IMG/VR virus record: IMGVR_UViG_3300025687_000037
Coordinates: 1 to 64,000 of that record
DNA length: 64,000 bases
Reading direction: 5' to 3' (one strand)
DNA from: a virus
In this document: one piece after another, positions 11,601-19,094 of the stretch
Numbering within the stretch: the stretch's first letter is position 1
How the letters are laid out: the number at the start of each line of letters is the position of its first letter
Translations under genes and position numbers: made by a program
Notes under the pieces: model-generated
Told to the model about the DNA's origin: nothing
The model's database searches: none
Seen by the model: only the letters and a program-made list of their open reading frames with translations

Positions 11601-13008
11601 TGAACTTACAGTAATTGGAGAAATTGATTCGAATATTAATTGGATTACTCCTTCTGACTTAGGTACAATAAATTCAGATTATGTAAGCACATTATTTGTT
11701 AAAGCAGAAACTACAGTTCCAGATAGTAGCATAGTGTATACATTTAAATCAGGTAGACTCCCATACGGAATGTATATGTCGTATAGTGGGGAAATTATAG
11801 GAATTGCCAATCAAACTAGCTCACCCGAACAACCTGGGTTAACAATATTTGATAGTAGATCTACTACGTTTGATGGAGGCATATCAAGTGATACGTCATT
11901 TGATAGAGAATTTCATTTTGTAGTCGAAGCTAGAGATAGATTTAATTACTCAGCAGTTGAACGTGAATTTAAGTTATCTGTAAACGACTTTGATAATACC
12001 TTATATACAGACATCTATATGCGACCAATGTTAGCAGAATCTACAAGATTATCGTATAGAGAATTTATTAGTAACTCAAGCATATTTACACCAGAAAGCA
12101 TTTATAGACCTCAAGATAAAAATTTTGGATTACAACTTAATCTAGACATGCTAGTTTATAGCGGCATAGAAGTTAAAGAGATAGACAAATTTGTAGCAGC
12201 GGCAGCAACTAATCATAAACGAAAACAATATATATTGGGAGAGTTTAAAAATGCAGTTGCGATATTACCTGGAACTCGTGATGTTGTATATGAAGTAATT
12301 TATATTGATGTTATTGATCCTGCGGTACCTAAAATTGGAAAAACTAAAAAACACTTCACTATAAATACTGCTAATAATATTACAGTAGATAGTTTGCAAT
12401 ATGCTGCAAAAGATGACGTTACTGGATATAATTTAGGAACCGAACTGTTACCAGTGTACGGAAGAAATCTTACAAAATTTTTAATTGTATCTAACGATCA
12501 ACTAATTATAGAAACTCGTAACACTGATGTAGTAGTAAACACTGATATGAATGATTTTGAAGTTATCATAAGAGATTCGTCTACTGCAACTGTAGTTTTA
12601 GAACTCGGTGATAGTGAACCAATGCGACGTAGACCTAAATATGCAAATACTTTTAAAGCAGATACAACATCAATTAAAGTAAGTAATAGTAAAGATCAAA
12701 TTCGATTTATTTCAAGTATTGCTAATATGCGAGATAATATAAAAGCTATTGGAAAAACTGAAAGAGAGTTTTTACCATTATGGATGAGAAGCCCACAATT
12801 AGAATTTCAAGAACTGGATTATCAAATGGCTATTCCTATATGTTATTGTAAACCTGGCACAAGTGAAAACATATTAAGAAACATAAAAAACAGCGATTAT
12901 AATCCACAAACTATTAATTATGATATTGATAGATATATAATAAAACGAACAAAAGATAATTCAAGTGAACAATTTATTTTGTTTGCGAATTATCAAGTTA
13001 ATGTATAA
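8644..13008 (+). CDS. Large structural protein with YHYH domain and putative Ig (He_PIG) repeats
   Basis: A 1454-residue protein. Around residues 178-200 it has GFCFDGYPIYGPYGY, the core of the YHYH domain, followed near residues 255-285 by YNGRYCVTPEYPKGTYAYFVT. At least three later segments have the He_PIG signature of putative Ig modules: LPPGLTLSKDGRIQGIV, LPPGLSLDALSGEIAGI and LPYGMYMSYSGEIIGIA. This arrangement is familiar from marine T4-like phages, where such proteins are counted as virion components, but no function is established. The ribosome binding site AAAGGAAGA precedes the ATG. The YHYH domain is elsewhere linked to cell-surface or copper-associated proteins; its use in a phage particle is unexplained. 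Confidence 0.75.
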   Translation: MAFDPKLISINVRQGSYNSRSIFSTLQGVLSVESNGNPFPANANINGVTLQDYKFSFVDRCGTNTQNPQKVFDNYVGILANGVLIKPYSTESTIPNNNIAMPSGFTINRGHFPSVFTIDPAHGVTEQISTSVNEYTYRDGAFLTNGWSIQRFYNFSNDYYRTTNFNSDFFRHSDGHSKILGFCFDGYPIYGPYGYKTSINQYSGTKLLLSSYRTKIKDTHRPSDWKYDKTLSTTFGTLSFTAGAFVDDYVFYYSNGDLDEYNGRYCVTPEYPKGTYAYFVTFTDDTLSAPAYPYIIGPSTKQKITYVNQPTSASTELSTIWKVPTGSNLGTIVERRPTDILLPLVTSTTVDTEIISGKLPRGLRLNKNRITGTVFEVQHNELSTFVVRAYFNDLFEDRTLEVLVIGPDSPEWQTNAGLLPVNPNKKSVFVLDNEIVDYQLIATDSDIPAGDELEFFIGKHDGELPPGLTLSKDGRIQGIVEPLLSLEKIYQGGGYDTAPYSKYPLDFYVPSSNGFASYYFDSVPYDFSETERQPIKLNRYYPFTVTVTDGDWYVRRDFTIYVVGDDFLTADNTITHAATGIFTADNTNVRTPVWITPRNLGFKRADNYTILVLDIIHNETLDGLPVYTLEDLNDDGSISELPPGLSLDALSGEIAGILPYQPAVTENYKFTIRATRMTQDDEHITVYANFYEDVIAGNTKFKIYKLDLTSDDNFQDLKNLVNQKILLGVHQYTVLSVDDSNSDYDTITLTQPLIAQIDFKLSRTAAAGQDYFFINRITNAQREQVKERVIKFSEYVSYTINSVSPYIEYSITSENDIYPINVPYDLVIGTNYFIGDIVTGENGKIYKCKVDHTYSTFELSNWDEIAETINQLSISQIVSATLLMLKHEFNYDAYINAVTSKNWTVMLPQTAHTTNLTNIKDIFGDLTTIQVLRENEDKVQLNTNIGQQLLIYRNIGLALLKDDYFTKDFVVASQDDVVMPSSVKTFELTVIGEIDSNINWITPSDLGTINSDYVSTLFVKAETTVPDSSIVYTFKSGRLPYGMYMSYSGEIIGIANQTSSPEQPGLTIFDSRSTTFDGGISSDTSFDREFHFVVEARDRFNYSAVEREFKLSVNDFDNTLYTDIYMRPMLAESTRLSYREFISNSSIFTPESIYRPQDKNFGLQLNLDMLVYSGIEVKEIDKFVAAAATNHKRKQYILGEFKNAVAILPGTRDVVYEVIYIDVIDPAVPKIGKTKKHFTINTANNITVDSLQYAAKDDVTGYNLGTELLPVYGRNLTKFLIVSNDQLIIETRNTDVVVNTDMNDFEVIIRDSSTATVVLELGDSEPMRRRPKYANTFKADTTSIKVSNSKDQIRFISSIANMRDNIKAIGKTEREFLPLWMRSPQLEFQELDYQMAIPICYCKPGTSENILRNIKNSDYNPQTINYDIDRYIIKRTKDNSSEQFILFANYQVNV

Positions 13009-13024
13009 AATTTAAGGAAAACAA

Positions 13025-13702
13025 ATGACTAGTACAATCATAAGTGAAACAATAGATGCAGAATATCCAGTAGCAGGTGTTGATAACGATACACAAGGCT
13101 TTAGAGATAATTTCCAAATTATTAAAGATAATTTTGCTAAAGCAGGAAGTGAGATTACTGATTTACAAGATACTACTGTTAAAATAAATGAAAATAACAA
13201 TTTTGGATCAACTGGTAAAATTCTAATTAATCCAATATTGTCATTAAGTTCAGTACAATTTAAACGGTCAACAATGGTAATTAATAACGACAGTGTATCG
13301 AACAACTTGTCAATATATGTACCAGATGGTTTATATCAAGAAGTTCGCATTGTGATTGACAGCTCAATTGATGAACAAAATATACAAACTGTAGGGTTTA
13401 ACTTTACAGATTGGCCATTACGGGAAGATTCCAATATTGCAGTAACATCTATGAGACTTGCAGTAACTAGCACTCGTGTAGATAGTGATGTTACTGTTAA
13501 TTTAAACTTTGATACAGCAACTACTACTAAATACGCAACATCAGCAATTTATGCAAATGATACTGCAACTACACCAATTGGATATGATAATACGGTTAGA
13601 CTATTAAAGTCAACTAGCCAAGATAATCCTATGATTTTTGAAATTTGGACGCCTGACTCTGGGCAAACATTGTTTGTAGAATGTAAAGGGCAATATGTTT
13701 AA
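13025..13702 (+). CDS. Virion structural protein (third copy of the short N-terminal module)
   Basis: A 225-residue protein. Residues 13-42 (AEYPVAGVDNDTQGFRDNF, IIKDNFAKAGSEI) are a diverged version of the DGTGDDLREAF-KxNxNF module present in the genes at 6031 and 7932. The remainder is beta-rich and unremarkable. It follows the YHYH-domain protein by 16 bases with a TTAAGGA ribosome binding site. Its last bases overlap the next gene by 8 nucleotides, which suggests translational coupling. Confidence 0.65.
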   Translation: MTSTIISETIDAEYPVAGVDNDTQGFRDNFQIIKDNFAKAGSEITDLQDTTVKINENNNFGSTGKILINPILSLSSVQFKRSTMVINNDSVSNNLSIYVPDGLYQEVRIVIDSSIDEQNIQTVGFNFTDWPLREDSNIAVTSMRLAVTSTRVDSDVTVNLNFDTATTTKYATSAIYANDTATTPIGYDNTVRLLKSTSQDNPMIFEIWTPDSGQTLFVECKGQYV

Positions 13703-13928
13703 TCCATTAATTAATGTTTCCAGTATATCACTATCTGAACTTGAAACTGGAACAATAGATTTACAAAGGAAATATTTTCAGACACATAATCCAATATTAA
13801 AACAACAAATTGCAGTAGTAATTGATATGTATAAAGAAGAATTGTACAATAGACGTGCAGAGGAAGCTGAAAAGCAACGACAACAATCAGGAATCGAAGG
13901 GCTTGACACATTAATTAATATCAATTAA
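13695..13928 (+). CDS. Small conserved phage protein, unknown
   Basis: A 77-residue, charged, mostly helical protein. The ATG overlaps the end of the upstream structural gene by 8 bases and is preceded by AAAGGG inside that gene, so it is probably translated by coupling. The C-terminal half (DMYKEELYNRRAEEAEKQRQQ) should be a helix or short coiled coil. The function is not recognised; context suggests a virion or assembly accessory protein. Confidence 0.55.
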   Translation: MFNPLINVSSISLSELETGTIDLQRKYFQTHNPILKQQIAVVIDMYKEELYNRRAEEAEKQRQQSGIEGLDTLININ

Positions 13929-13959
13929 AATAATGTTTTATTAATAATAGTTTGTTGAT

Positions 13960-14478
13960 ATGTTAGTTAAAGATAAGTATGGTTTATTAAGAGCATCTGA
14001 TAAAGATATTGTAGATATCTTATATTCAAATGATGCTAGTAAACTTTTTAATGTATTGTGTGAACCATCTGAAGATGTTGAGAAATTTAATGAAATACAA
14101 TTTAATAAAGATTTACCAGGTTTAAAATTGTATATGTCATTAGACATTGATGTACTAATGTTTGATGAAATTTTACAAACAGAATGGCTTATGCCTACTA
14201 AATATAAAGAGTTTGATGTTTATGATTATTTGTTAAATAAATGTCAAAGTCAACAAGAAGTTGACCGATTGAATGAAGAATTTGAAGTATACATTAACCT
14301 TAATTTTTTAAATGTTCTTAAATATGTAAAATTTTTAGTTGACTTAATGAGAGAACATAATATATTATGGGGCGTAGGTAGAGGTAGTAGTGTTAGTTCA
14401 TTTGTATTATATTTACTTGAACTACACAAAATTAATCCAATCAAATATGAATTAGATTGGCGAGAGTTTTTAAGATAA
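13960..14478 (+). CDS. DNA polymerase III alpha (DnaE)-like fragment protein, lacks catalytic aspartates
   Basis: A 172-residue protein whose last ~50 residues align by eye with the region of bacterial DnaE just before the catalytic PDxDxD aspartates: a helix ending LVDLMREHNILWG, then GVGRGSSVSSFVLYLLEL (about 138-155), then INPIKYELDWREFL. In DnaE the equivalent is GPGRGSGAGSLVAYAL...DLDPLEFDL..ERFL. The phage protein stops where the catalytic aspartates would follow, so it cannot polymerise DNA on its own. Residues 1-100 do not clearly match the PHP domain. No strong ribosome binding site is seen. It lies between virion genes and a replication block. It could be a DNA-binding remnant put to a new use; the similarity is convincing but the role is unknown. 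Confidence 0.6.
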   Translation: MLVKDKYGLLRASDKDIVDILYSNDASKLFNVLCEPSEDVEKFNEIQFNKDLPGLKLYMSLDIDVLMFDEILQTEWLMPTKYKEFDVYDYLLNKCQSQQEVDRLNEEFEVYINLNFLNVLKYVKFLVDLMREHNILWGVGRGSSVSSFVLYLLELHKINPIKYELDWREFLR

Positions 14479-14488
14479 GGAAAAAGAT

Positions 14489-14911
14489 ATGGCTATAAAA
14501 CGTGAATATAAATCAATGCGTGGAAAGATTGTTGACATGGAGTTGCTCAAAAAGAAAAACGAATTAACTCCTGCAGTCGGTAATGTTAGGGTTAATGCTC
14601 GAGGTGACGAGTTAGGTCCAGGTGGAAAGATCATTAAAAAACGTGAAGATATTGTAAAAGAGCATTATGCGCGTGTTGCAAAAGACGACACTCAAAAAAA
14701 AACTAATAAAACTGTAGATGCATCTACTAATGAAAAAACAGCAGATTCAATGAATGTAGATACAACAAAAACTGCTAGTACATCCAAAAAAACTAGTAGT
14801 CCGACTACAAAAAAAGAAACAATTAAACAACCGCTTTCTGCAGAAGAAAAGAAAATGTTAGAAGATGAGGAATGGGTTGAAGATAAAGACGGAAATTTTG
14901 TTCAAAAATAA
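14489..14911 (+). CDS. Conserved lysine/threonine-rich phage protein, unknown
   Basis: A 140-residue protein with a compact N-terminal part (residues 1-60, including LTPAVGNVRVNARGDELGPG and a KxREDIVKEHY helix). A low-complexity Lys/Thr/Ser-rich linker follows (about 68-112), then a short acidic C-terminus (EDEEWVEDKDGNF). The ordered part is of a type conserved in marine T4-like phages, but I know no assigned function. It has a good ribosome binding site (AAGGAAAAAG) and lies in a tight run with the DnaE-like and GroES-like genes. Confidence 0.6.
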   Translation: MAIKREYKSMRGKIVDMELLKKKNELTPAVGNVRVNARGDELGPGGKIIKKREDIVKEHYARVAKDDTQKKTNKTVDASTNEKTADSMNVDTTKTASTSKKTSSPTTKKETIKQPLSAEEKKMLEDEEWVEDKDGNFVQK

Positions 14912-14923
14912 AAGGTAAACTAT

Positions 14924-15316
14924 ATGGGACTTATATCTGGAAAGCCAAGAGCTATTACTAATAGAGTTATAATAACTGATATGTATTTTGGAGAACAGAA
15001 AACTGCATCAGGTGTTATTATAAAAAGTGACGACGGTACTACTAGAGGAATTTATCCTAGATGGGGAAGGGTAGTTGATAAAGGAAAAGACAATGTAGAC
15101 GAGTATCAAATAGGAGATTGGGTTCTTGTTGAACACGGCCGATGGACTAGAAGTTTTACAATGACAGATCAAACTATTGAAACAACGTATCGAATGGTTG
15201 ATCCAGATAATATACTAGCATTTAATACACATAAACCAAATGATTTGCAAGTAGGAGCGGAATATTCAAACGGCCAATCTGCATCATTTGATCCTCAACT
15301 TTTTTCTAATATTTAA
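14924..15316 (+). CDS. GroES-like co-chaperonin (functional analogue of T4 gp31)
   Basis: A 130-residue protein with the GroES fold order: an N-terminal strand RVIITDMYF, the segment EQKTASGVII that corresponds to GroES ETKSAGGIVL next to the mobile loop, a glycine-rich turn with GRVVDKGKDN, the Y-x-I-G-D-W-V-L-V strand matching VGDIVIF, and a final DNILAF matching SDILAI. It is longer than host GroES (~97) or T4 gp31 (111). By analogy to gp31 it would cap the host GroEL for folding of the phage capsid protein; that role is inferred. It is the last gene before a strong hairpin. Confidence 0.7.
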   Translation: MGLISGKPRAITNRVIITDMYFGEQKTASGVIIKSDDGTTRGIYPRWGRVVDKGKDNVDEYQIGDWVLVEHGRWTRSFTMTDQTIETTYRMVDPDNILAFNTHKPNDLQVGAEYSNGQSASFDPQLFSNI

Positions 15317-15348
15317 ATTGTTATAGGTAGATGTCTACCTATAACAAT
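15317..15348 (+). terminator. Strong inverted repeat after the GroES-like gene
   Basis: A perfect 15-bp inverted repeat (15317-15331 and 15334-15348) begins one base after the stop codon. It lacks a long U-tract but is followed by AGTATAATTT, so it may both end the upstream transcript and border a promoter -10 (TATAAT at 15351-15356) for the next genes. Confidence 0.55.
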
Positions 15349-15385
15349 AGTATAATTTAACATAAACAATAACAACAAATTAAAT

Positions 15386-15562
15386 ATGAAAATTCAAAAC
15401 TTTAAACGATATACATCAGTATCCTCTGGCATAAGCACACTAGGCTTAACTGGAGTATCATTAATGGTACTTCATATTACTGGGTTTTTATCTGGATGGG
15501 GATGGCCTATTTTATATATTATGTTAATTTTATCTGGTATTGGAAACGAAAATAGAGAATGA
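15386..15562 (+). CDS. Small membrane protein, 58 residues
   Basis: An open frame from ATG at 15386 to TGA at 15560-15562 encodes 58 residues. There are two hydrophobic stretches, roughly residues 16-32 and 36-52, separated by a GWGW turn, so a two-pass membrane protein is expected. Its stop overlaps the start of the DexA-like gene as ATGA, a typical translational coupling arrangement, which supports it as a real gene. The function is not recognised; holin-like or superinfection-related roles are possible but not supported by a motif. Confidence 0.5.
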   Translation: MKIQNFKRYTSVSSGISTLGLTGVSLMVLHITGFLSGWGWPILYIMLILSGIGNENRE

Positions 15563-16104
15563 AAATACATGCTACGATCGATTTAGAAACCTTAGATACT
15601 TGTCCTCAAAGTACAGTTATTACATTAGGCGGGTGTAAATTTAATCCACATTCATCTAAAGAACCATATGACGAATTATATTTAAAAATTTCAATCGATG
15701 ATCAAAATCGGTTAAGTAGAACAACATCTGATGACACTATTAATTGGTGGGCTAAACAAGATCAATCTATCTTAGAAGAAGCATTAGATCAGACAAATGC
15801 AATTACAGTTGACAACTGTTTAACTACCCTTACTAAATGGTTAGTAGGTGTAGACGTTATCTGGGCACAAGGTTATGGTTTTGATATGACTATTTTAGAA
15901 GACATGTACCGTTCAGCAGGAAGATCAATACCTTGGAACTTTTGGCAAATTAGAGATAGTAGAACATTATTTTCATGTTGTGCTAAAGATCCTAGAAAAT
16001 CAATTCAACAAAATTTGCATAATGCGTTAGCAGATGCTATTTACCAATCTAAAGCTATACAAATAGCATTTTCTGAATTAAATATTAAAAAAAATTATTA
16101 TTGA
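15559..16104 (+). CDS. dexA: DexA-like 3'-5' exonuclease (DnaQ/DEDD superfamily)
   Basis: A 181-residue protein with the DEDD exonuclease pattern: D8-L-E10-T-L-D in ATIDLETLDT, an inner W-A-Q-G-Y-G-F-D-M-T segment carrying the second Asp, and HNALADA near residue 154 carrying the catalytic His and last Asp. The INWWAKQD segment after the first motif is typical of the T4 DexA / Rv2179c-like group. T4 DexA degrades single-stranded DNA 3'-5'. The start overlaps the small membrane protein (ATGA). Its stop codon lies inside the -35 box of the gp44 promoter. Confidence 0.8.
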   Translation: MKIHATIDLETLDTCPQSTVITLGGCKFNPHSSKEPYDELYLKISIDDQNRLSRTTSDDTINWWAKQDQSILEEALDQTNAITVDNCLTTLTKWLVGVDVIWAQGYGFDMTILEDMYRSAGRSIPWNFWQIRDSRTLFSCCAKDPRKSIQQNLHNALADAIYQSKAIQIAFSELNIKKNYY

Positions 16105-16130
16105 CAACAATATAGTTTGTGTAATATAAT
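16101..16130 (+). promoter_or_regulatory. Consensus sigma70-type promoter for the gp44 gene
   Basis: TTGACA at 16101-16106 and TATAAT at 16125-16130 with an 18-base spacer, followed by the clamp-loader gene. Expected transcription start is near 16137. This is a host-polymerase (early) promoter by sequence. Confidence 0.75.
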
Positions 16131-16160
16131 TAATTTTATTTGTTTTTTAAAGGTAAATGT

Positions 16161-17090
16161 ATGCAAAATTTATGGGTCGAAAAGTATCGACCAGATACAA
16201 TTAACGGATATGTATTTAGAGACTCTAATCAAGAAAAACAAATTCGTAAATGGATAGATGAAAAATCTATCCCACATTTGTTGTTCAGCGGAGGACCTGG
16301 TGTTGGAAAAACAACATTAGCAAAAATACTTCTAAATGAATTAGATGTAAATCCTTATGATATATTGCAAATTAATGCTTCACGAACAAATTCAGTAGAT
16401 GATATTAGGGACAAAATTGTTAATTTTATTCAATTAATGCCGTTTGGTGAGTTTAAAGCTGTATTATTAGATGAAGCAGATTATCTTTCACACAATGCAC
16501 AAGCAGCATTACGTGGAGTAATGGAGGAATATCATAGTACATCTAGATTTTTAATGACATGTAACTTCCCTCATAAAATAATACCAGCAATACATTCAAG
16601 GTGCCAAGGTTTCTTAATTGAAACAATAGATCAAACAGAATTTACTGCAAGAGTTGCTGAAATATTGCTAACCGAAGGAGTTACCCCTGAATTAGACATT
16701 CTTGATACTTATGTTAAGGCAACTTATCCAGATTTGCGTAAGTGTATTAACACTGTTCAAATGAACTCACAAAATGGTATGCTTTCTCCAGTATCGCAAG
16801 GAGATGCAGGAGAGCAAGAATGGAAGTTTAAAATGGTTGATCTTTTTAAACAAGGTAAAATCCAAGATGCTCGGAAATTATTATGCGGTACAATTAGAGC
16901 AGAAGAAATGGAGGATGTTTACAGATGGCTATATACTAATATAGAGTTATTTGGTAACACTGAAACTTTACAAGATGATGCAGTTTTAATTATAAAAGAC
17001 GGCTTAGTGAATCATACAATATGTGCAGATGCAGAAATTAATTTAGCTGCGGTTTTAATTCAGTTAGCTAGGCTTTCATGTAAGGATTAA
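16161..17090 (+). CDS. 44: Clamp loader large subunit gp44 (AAA+ ATPase)
   Basis: A 309-residue AAA+ protein of the RFC/gp44 type. It opens with LWVEKYRP, has Walker A GGPGVGKT (44-51), Walker B LLDEAD (102-107) and the SRC box (146-148) with its arginine finger. It hydrolyses ATP to load the gp45 clamp onto primed DNA. The ATG at 16161 was chosen over an upstream TTG because AAAGG lies 8 bases before it and the protein begins at the conserved N-terminus. The partner gp62 was not found nearby, unlike the T4 order 45-44-62-regA-43. A sigma70 promoter precedes it and DHFR follows after two bases. Confidence 0.93.
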   Translation: MQNLWVEKYRPDTINGYVFRDSNQEKQIRKWIDEKSIPHLLFSGGPGVGKTTLAKILLNELDVNPYDILQINASRTNSVDDIRDKIVNFIQLMPFGEFKAVLLDEADYLSHNAQAALRGVMEEYHSTSRFLMTCNFPHKIIPAIHSRCQGFLIETIDQTEFTARVAEILLTEGVTPELDILDTYVKATYPDLRKCINTVQMNSQNGMLSPVSQGDAGEQEWKFKMVDLFKQGKIQDARKLLCGTIRAEEMEDVYRWLYTNIELFGNTETLQDDAVLIIKDGLVNHTICADAEINLAAVLIQLARLSCKD

Positions 17091-17092
17091 TA

Positions 17093-17572
17093 ATGATTAA
17101 TGCAATTTTAGCATGCGATGATAATGGTGGTATTTCTAAAAATGGTACATTGCCCTGGCCAAAAAATAGTAATGACTTAAAATGGTTTAAATCTAGTACT
17201 ATTGAAAATATTGTCGTAATGGGAAGAACAACATGGGAAGATCCATGTATGCCAAAACCATTACCTAAACGAAGAAATGTAGTCGTTACACATAAAGAAC
17301 TTCTTAACGTAGAAACTGCTAACGGTGATGTACCTGATATTCTAAAACGTCTTGAGAAAGACGATCCTACAAATGTTGTTTGGGTCATTGGAGGGGCAGA
17401 TATACTTAATCAAGCACTGCCAGTGATACAAAACTTTCATTTAAGTAGAATATTTGGAAGTTATGATTGTGATAAATTTATCCCTATTAATCAAATTTTA
17501 GAAAAATTTCATCAAATTTACAAACGCAAATTTGAAACAGTGTCTACTGAAATTTGGACAAGGAATGATTAA
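17093..17572 (+). CDS. folA: Dihydrofolate reductase
   Basis: A 159-residue protein with the DHFR signature: ILACDDNGGISKNGTLPW at the N-terminus, catalytic acid D28, VVMGRTTWE (42-50), and VIGGADIL near residues 97-104 for NADPH binding. It reduces dihydrofolate to tetrahydrofolate for thymidylate synthesis (T4 frd equivalent). It starts 2 bases after the gp44 stop, so the two are one operon; its own 3' end overlaps the next gene. Confidence 0.93.
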   Translation: MINAILACDDNGGISKNGTLPWPKNSNDLKWFKSSTIENIVVMGRTTWEDPCMPKPLPKRRNVVVTHKELLNVETANGDVPDILKRLEKDDPTNVVWVIGGADILNQALPVIQNFHLSRIFGSYDCDKFIPINQILEKFHQIYKRKFETVSTEIWTRND

Positions 17573-17777
17573 CAAATATCAAACAAAAATTAATGCGTTA
17601 TCACTATGCGAGACTGATCGTCAGCAAGTTATTGCATTAATAAATGACGTAGTATTAGATTGCTATAAGTTATGCGAACAGCATTCAAACATGATGATAG
17701 CATATGATTTTAATGATAAAGCAGATACCGCATTAGCTTGCGGTAAAATAATAAAAGAGTATTTTACAAATGAATAA
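17565..17777 (+). CDS. Small helical protein, unknown
   Basis: A 70-residue protein. The ATG at 17565 overlaps the last 8 bases of DHFR, and AAGG lies immediately upstream. A longer frame from 17532 would overlap DHFR much more and is less likely. The sequence (TDRQQVIALINDVVLDCYKL, then a second helix with DKADTALACGKIIKEYF) is all helical. It sits between DHFR and dCMP deaminase and overlaps the latter by 8 bases, so a nucleotide-metabolism context is likely. It does not look like gp62, which is about 187 residues in T4. Confidence 0.55.
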   Translation: MINKYQTKINALSLCETDRQQVIALINDVVLDCYKLCEQHSNMMIAYDFNDKADTALACGKIIKEYFTNE

Positions 17778-18291
17778 TCGAATTAAACAAGCGTATATGG
17801 ATGTTGCAACAAGATTTTCAGAATTAAGTTATGCTAAACGATTGAAAGTTGGATGTATTATAGTTAAAGATAATCGAATTATTTCAATTGGATATAATGG
17901 AACTCCTGCTGGATGGGACAATCAGTGTGAATATAGAGTTTGGAGAAAAGATGAAAATCCCTTATGGGAAAACTTACCACTTTACGAAATTGAAGACACC
18001 TGGCCGTATGTCGAATACAGCGACATAGATGATCAAGAAATTGATCGATATCGTTTAGCAACTAAGTTAGAAGTTTTACATGCAGAACGAAATGCACTTG
18101 ATAAGTTAGCTAATAGTCATGATAGTGGAAAACATGCACATATGTTTGTTACACATACACCGTGTATAGAATGCTCTAAAAGTATTTACGGAGCTGGAAT
18201 TGAAAAAGTTTATTTCAAACATAAGTATCGCTCATTAGATGGTGTTGATTTTTTAAGAAAGTGTAATATCGGAGTTGAGCAGATTGTGTAA
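17770..18291 (+). CDS. cd: dCMP deaminase
   Basis: A 173-residue cytidine-deaminase-fold protein. The zinc site is visible as H104-A-E106 and P-C132-x-x-C135, with an N-terminal KVGCIIVKDNRIISIGYNGTPAG segment typical of dCMP deaminases. It converts dCMP to dUMP for dTTP synthesis and works with DHFR in the same operon. An insertion with three acidic clusters (about residues 60-92) separates the two halves, as in T4 Cd. It ends just before a large bidirectional hairpin. Confidence 0.92.
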   Translation: MNNRIKQAYMDVATRFSELSYAKRLKVGCIIVKDNRIISIGYNGTPAGWDNQCEYRVWRKDENPLWENLPLYEIEDTWPYVEYSDIDDQEIDRYRLATKLEVLHAERNALDKLANSHDSGKHAHMFVTHTPCIECSKSIYGAGIEKVYFKHKYRSLDGVDFLRKCNIGVEQIV

Positions 18292-18296
18292 AACAA

Positions 18297-18331
18297 TTAA
18301 GTAACGCTAGAAATATTCTAGCGTTACTTAA
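18297..18331. terminator. Bidirectional terminator between convergent genes
   Basis: A perfect 16-bp inverted repeat (18297-18312 and 18316-18331) with a 3-base loop lies between the converging dCMP deaminase and phoH genes. On the minus strand it is followed by a T-rich run (AATTGTTTT), so it best fits phoH; it can stop both directions. Confidence 0.8.
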
Positions 18332-18340
18332 CAACTTAGA

Positions 18341-19054
18341 TTAAAAATTATATATTTGTAAAATTTCTTCAACAACAGGATGACGTTCGATGTCATTATT
18401 GTTAAAATGTGTAATACTTATTCTATTACTTGAGAACTTTTCTAGTTTATTCAAAAAGTCACGTAGACCATTATTTAATAATCGATCACTTTGATTCAAA
18501 TCCCCGGTTATAGCCATTTTAGATCCTTCTCCTATACGAGTTAAAAGCATTTTCATTTGATTTAATGTTGTTAATTGTACTTCGTCTGCAATAATAAATG
18601 AATTTTTAAAAGTCCTACCTCTCATGTATGCTAACGGTGCTATCTCAATAACTTTATCTACTAACATACTTTTAATAGATGTAGGATGATAATATTCTTC
18701 AAATATTGACATCACCGGTATTGTCCACGGAGCCATTTTTTCTTCCAATGTTCCCGGTAAAAATCCTAAATCTTCATCAACCGACACCGCAGGTCGTGTT
18801 ATTATAATTTTATCCACTTCTTTTTCTTTAAACTGCTTTATGGCAGCCTGAACCGCAAGTAATGTTTTGCCAGTACCTGCAGGACCAATACCAAATACAA
18901 TGTCTTTTGAATTATCCATTAAATTTATTACATATTGTTCTTGGTTTGTGTTTCTAGGTAAAAGTTTAACTTTACTAGCTTGTAATGAGGTAAAATTAAT
19001 GTTAACGACATTTGCATAGCTTGAGGTTTTTTGTGAATTTCTTTTTGCACCCAT
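18341..19054 (-). CDS. phoH: PhoH-like ATPase
   Basis: A 237-residue PhoH-family protein with Walker A GPAGTGKT (57-64), the family-specific ITRPAVSVDEDLGFLPG block (85-101), Walker B FIIADEVQ (153-160) and KMAITGDLNQSD. PhoH-like genes are very common in marine phages; the family is a predicted RNA-associated ATPase/helicase and its phage role is not settled. It is the only minus-strand gene in the first 53 kb, flanked by hairpins on both sides, and has a GGGAGAA ribosome binding site. Confidence 0.9.
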   Translation of the reverse strand: MGAKRNSQKTSSYANVVNINFTSLQASKVKLLPRNTNQEQYVINLMDNSKDIVFGIGPAGTGKTLLAVQAAIKQFKEKEVDKIIITRPAVSVDEDLGFLPGTLEEKMAPWTIPVMSIFEEYYHPTSIKSMLVDKVIEIAPLAYMRGRTFKNSFIIADEVQLTTLNQMKMLLTRIGEGSKMAITGDLNQSDRLLNNGLRDFLNKLEKFSSNRISITHFNNNDIERHPVVEEILQIYNF

Positions 19055-19094
19055 TAAGTTCTCCCTTTATAGGTTGTGATCTAAAATAATTTAG

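Noticed and set aside
17565-17777. Candidate clamp-loader small subunit gp62
   Set aside because: Only 70 residues, less than half the size of gp62, and no recognisable gp62 sequence; only its place after gp44 suggested it.
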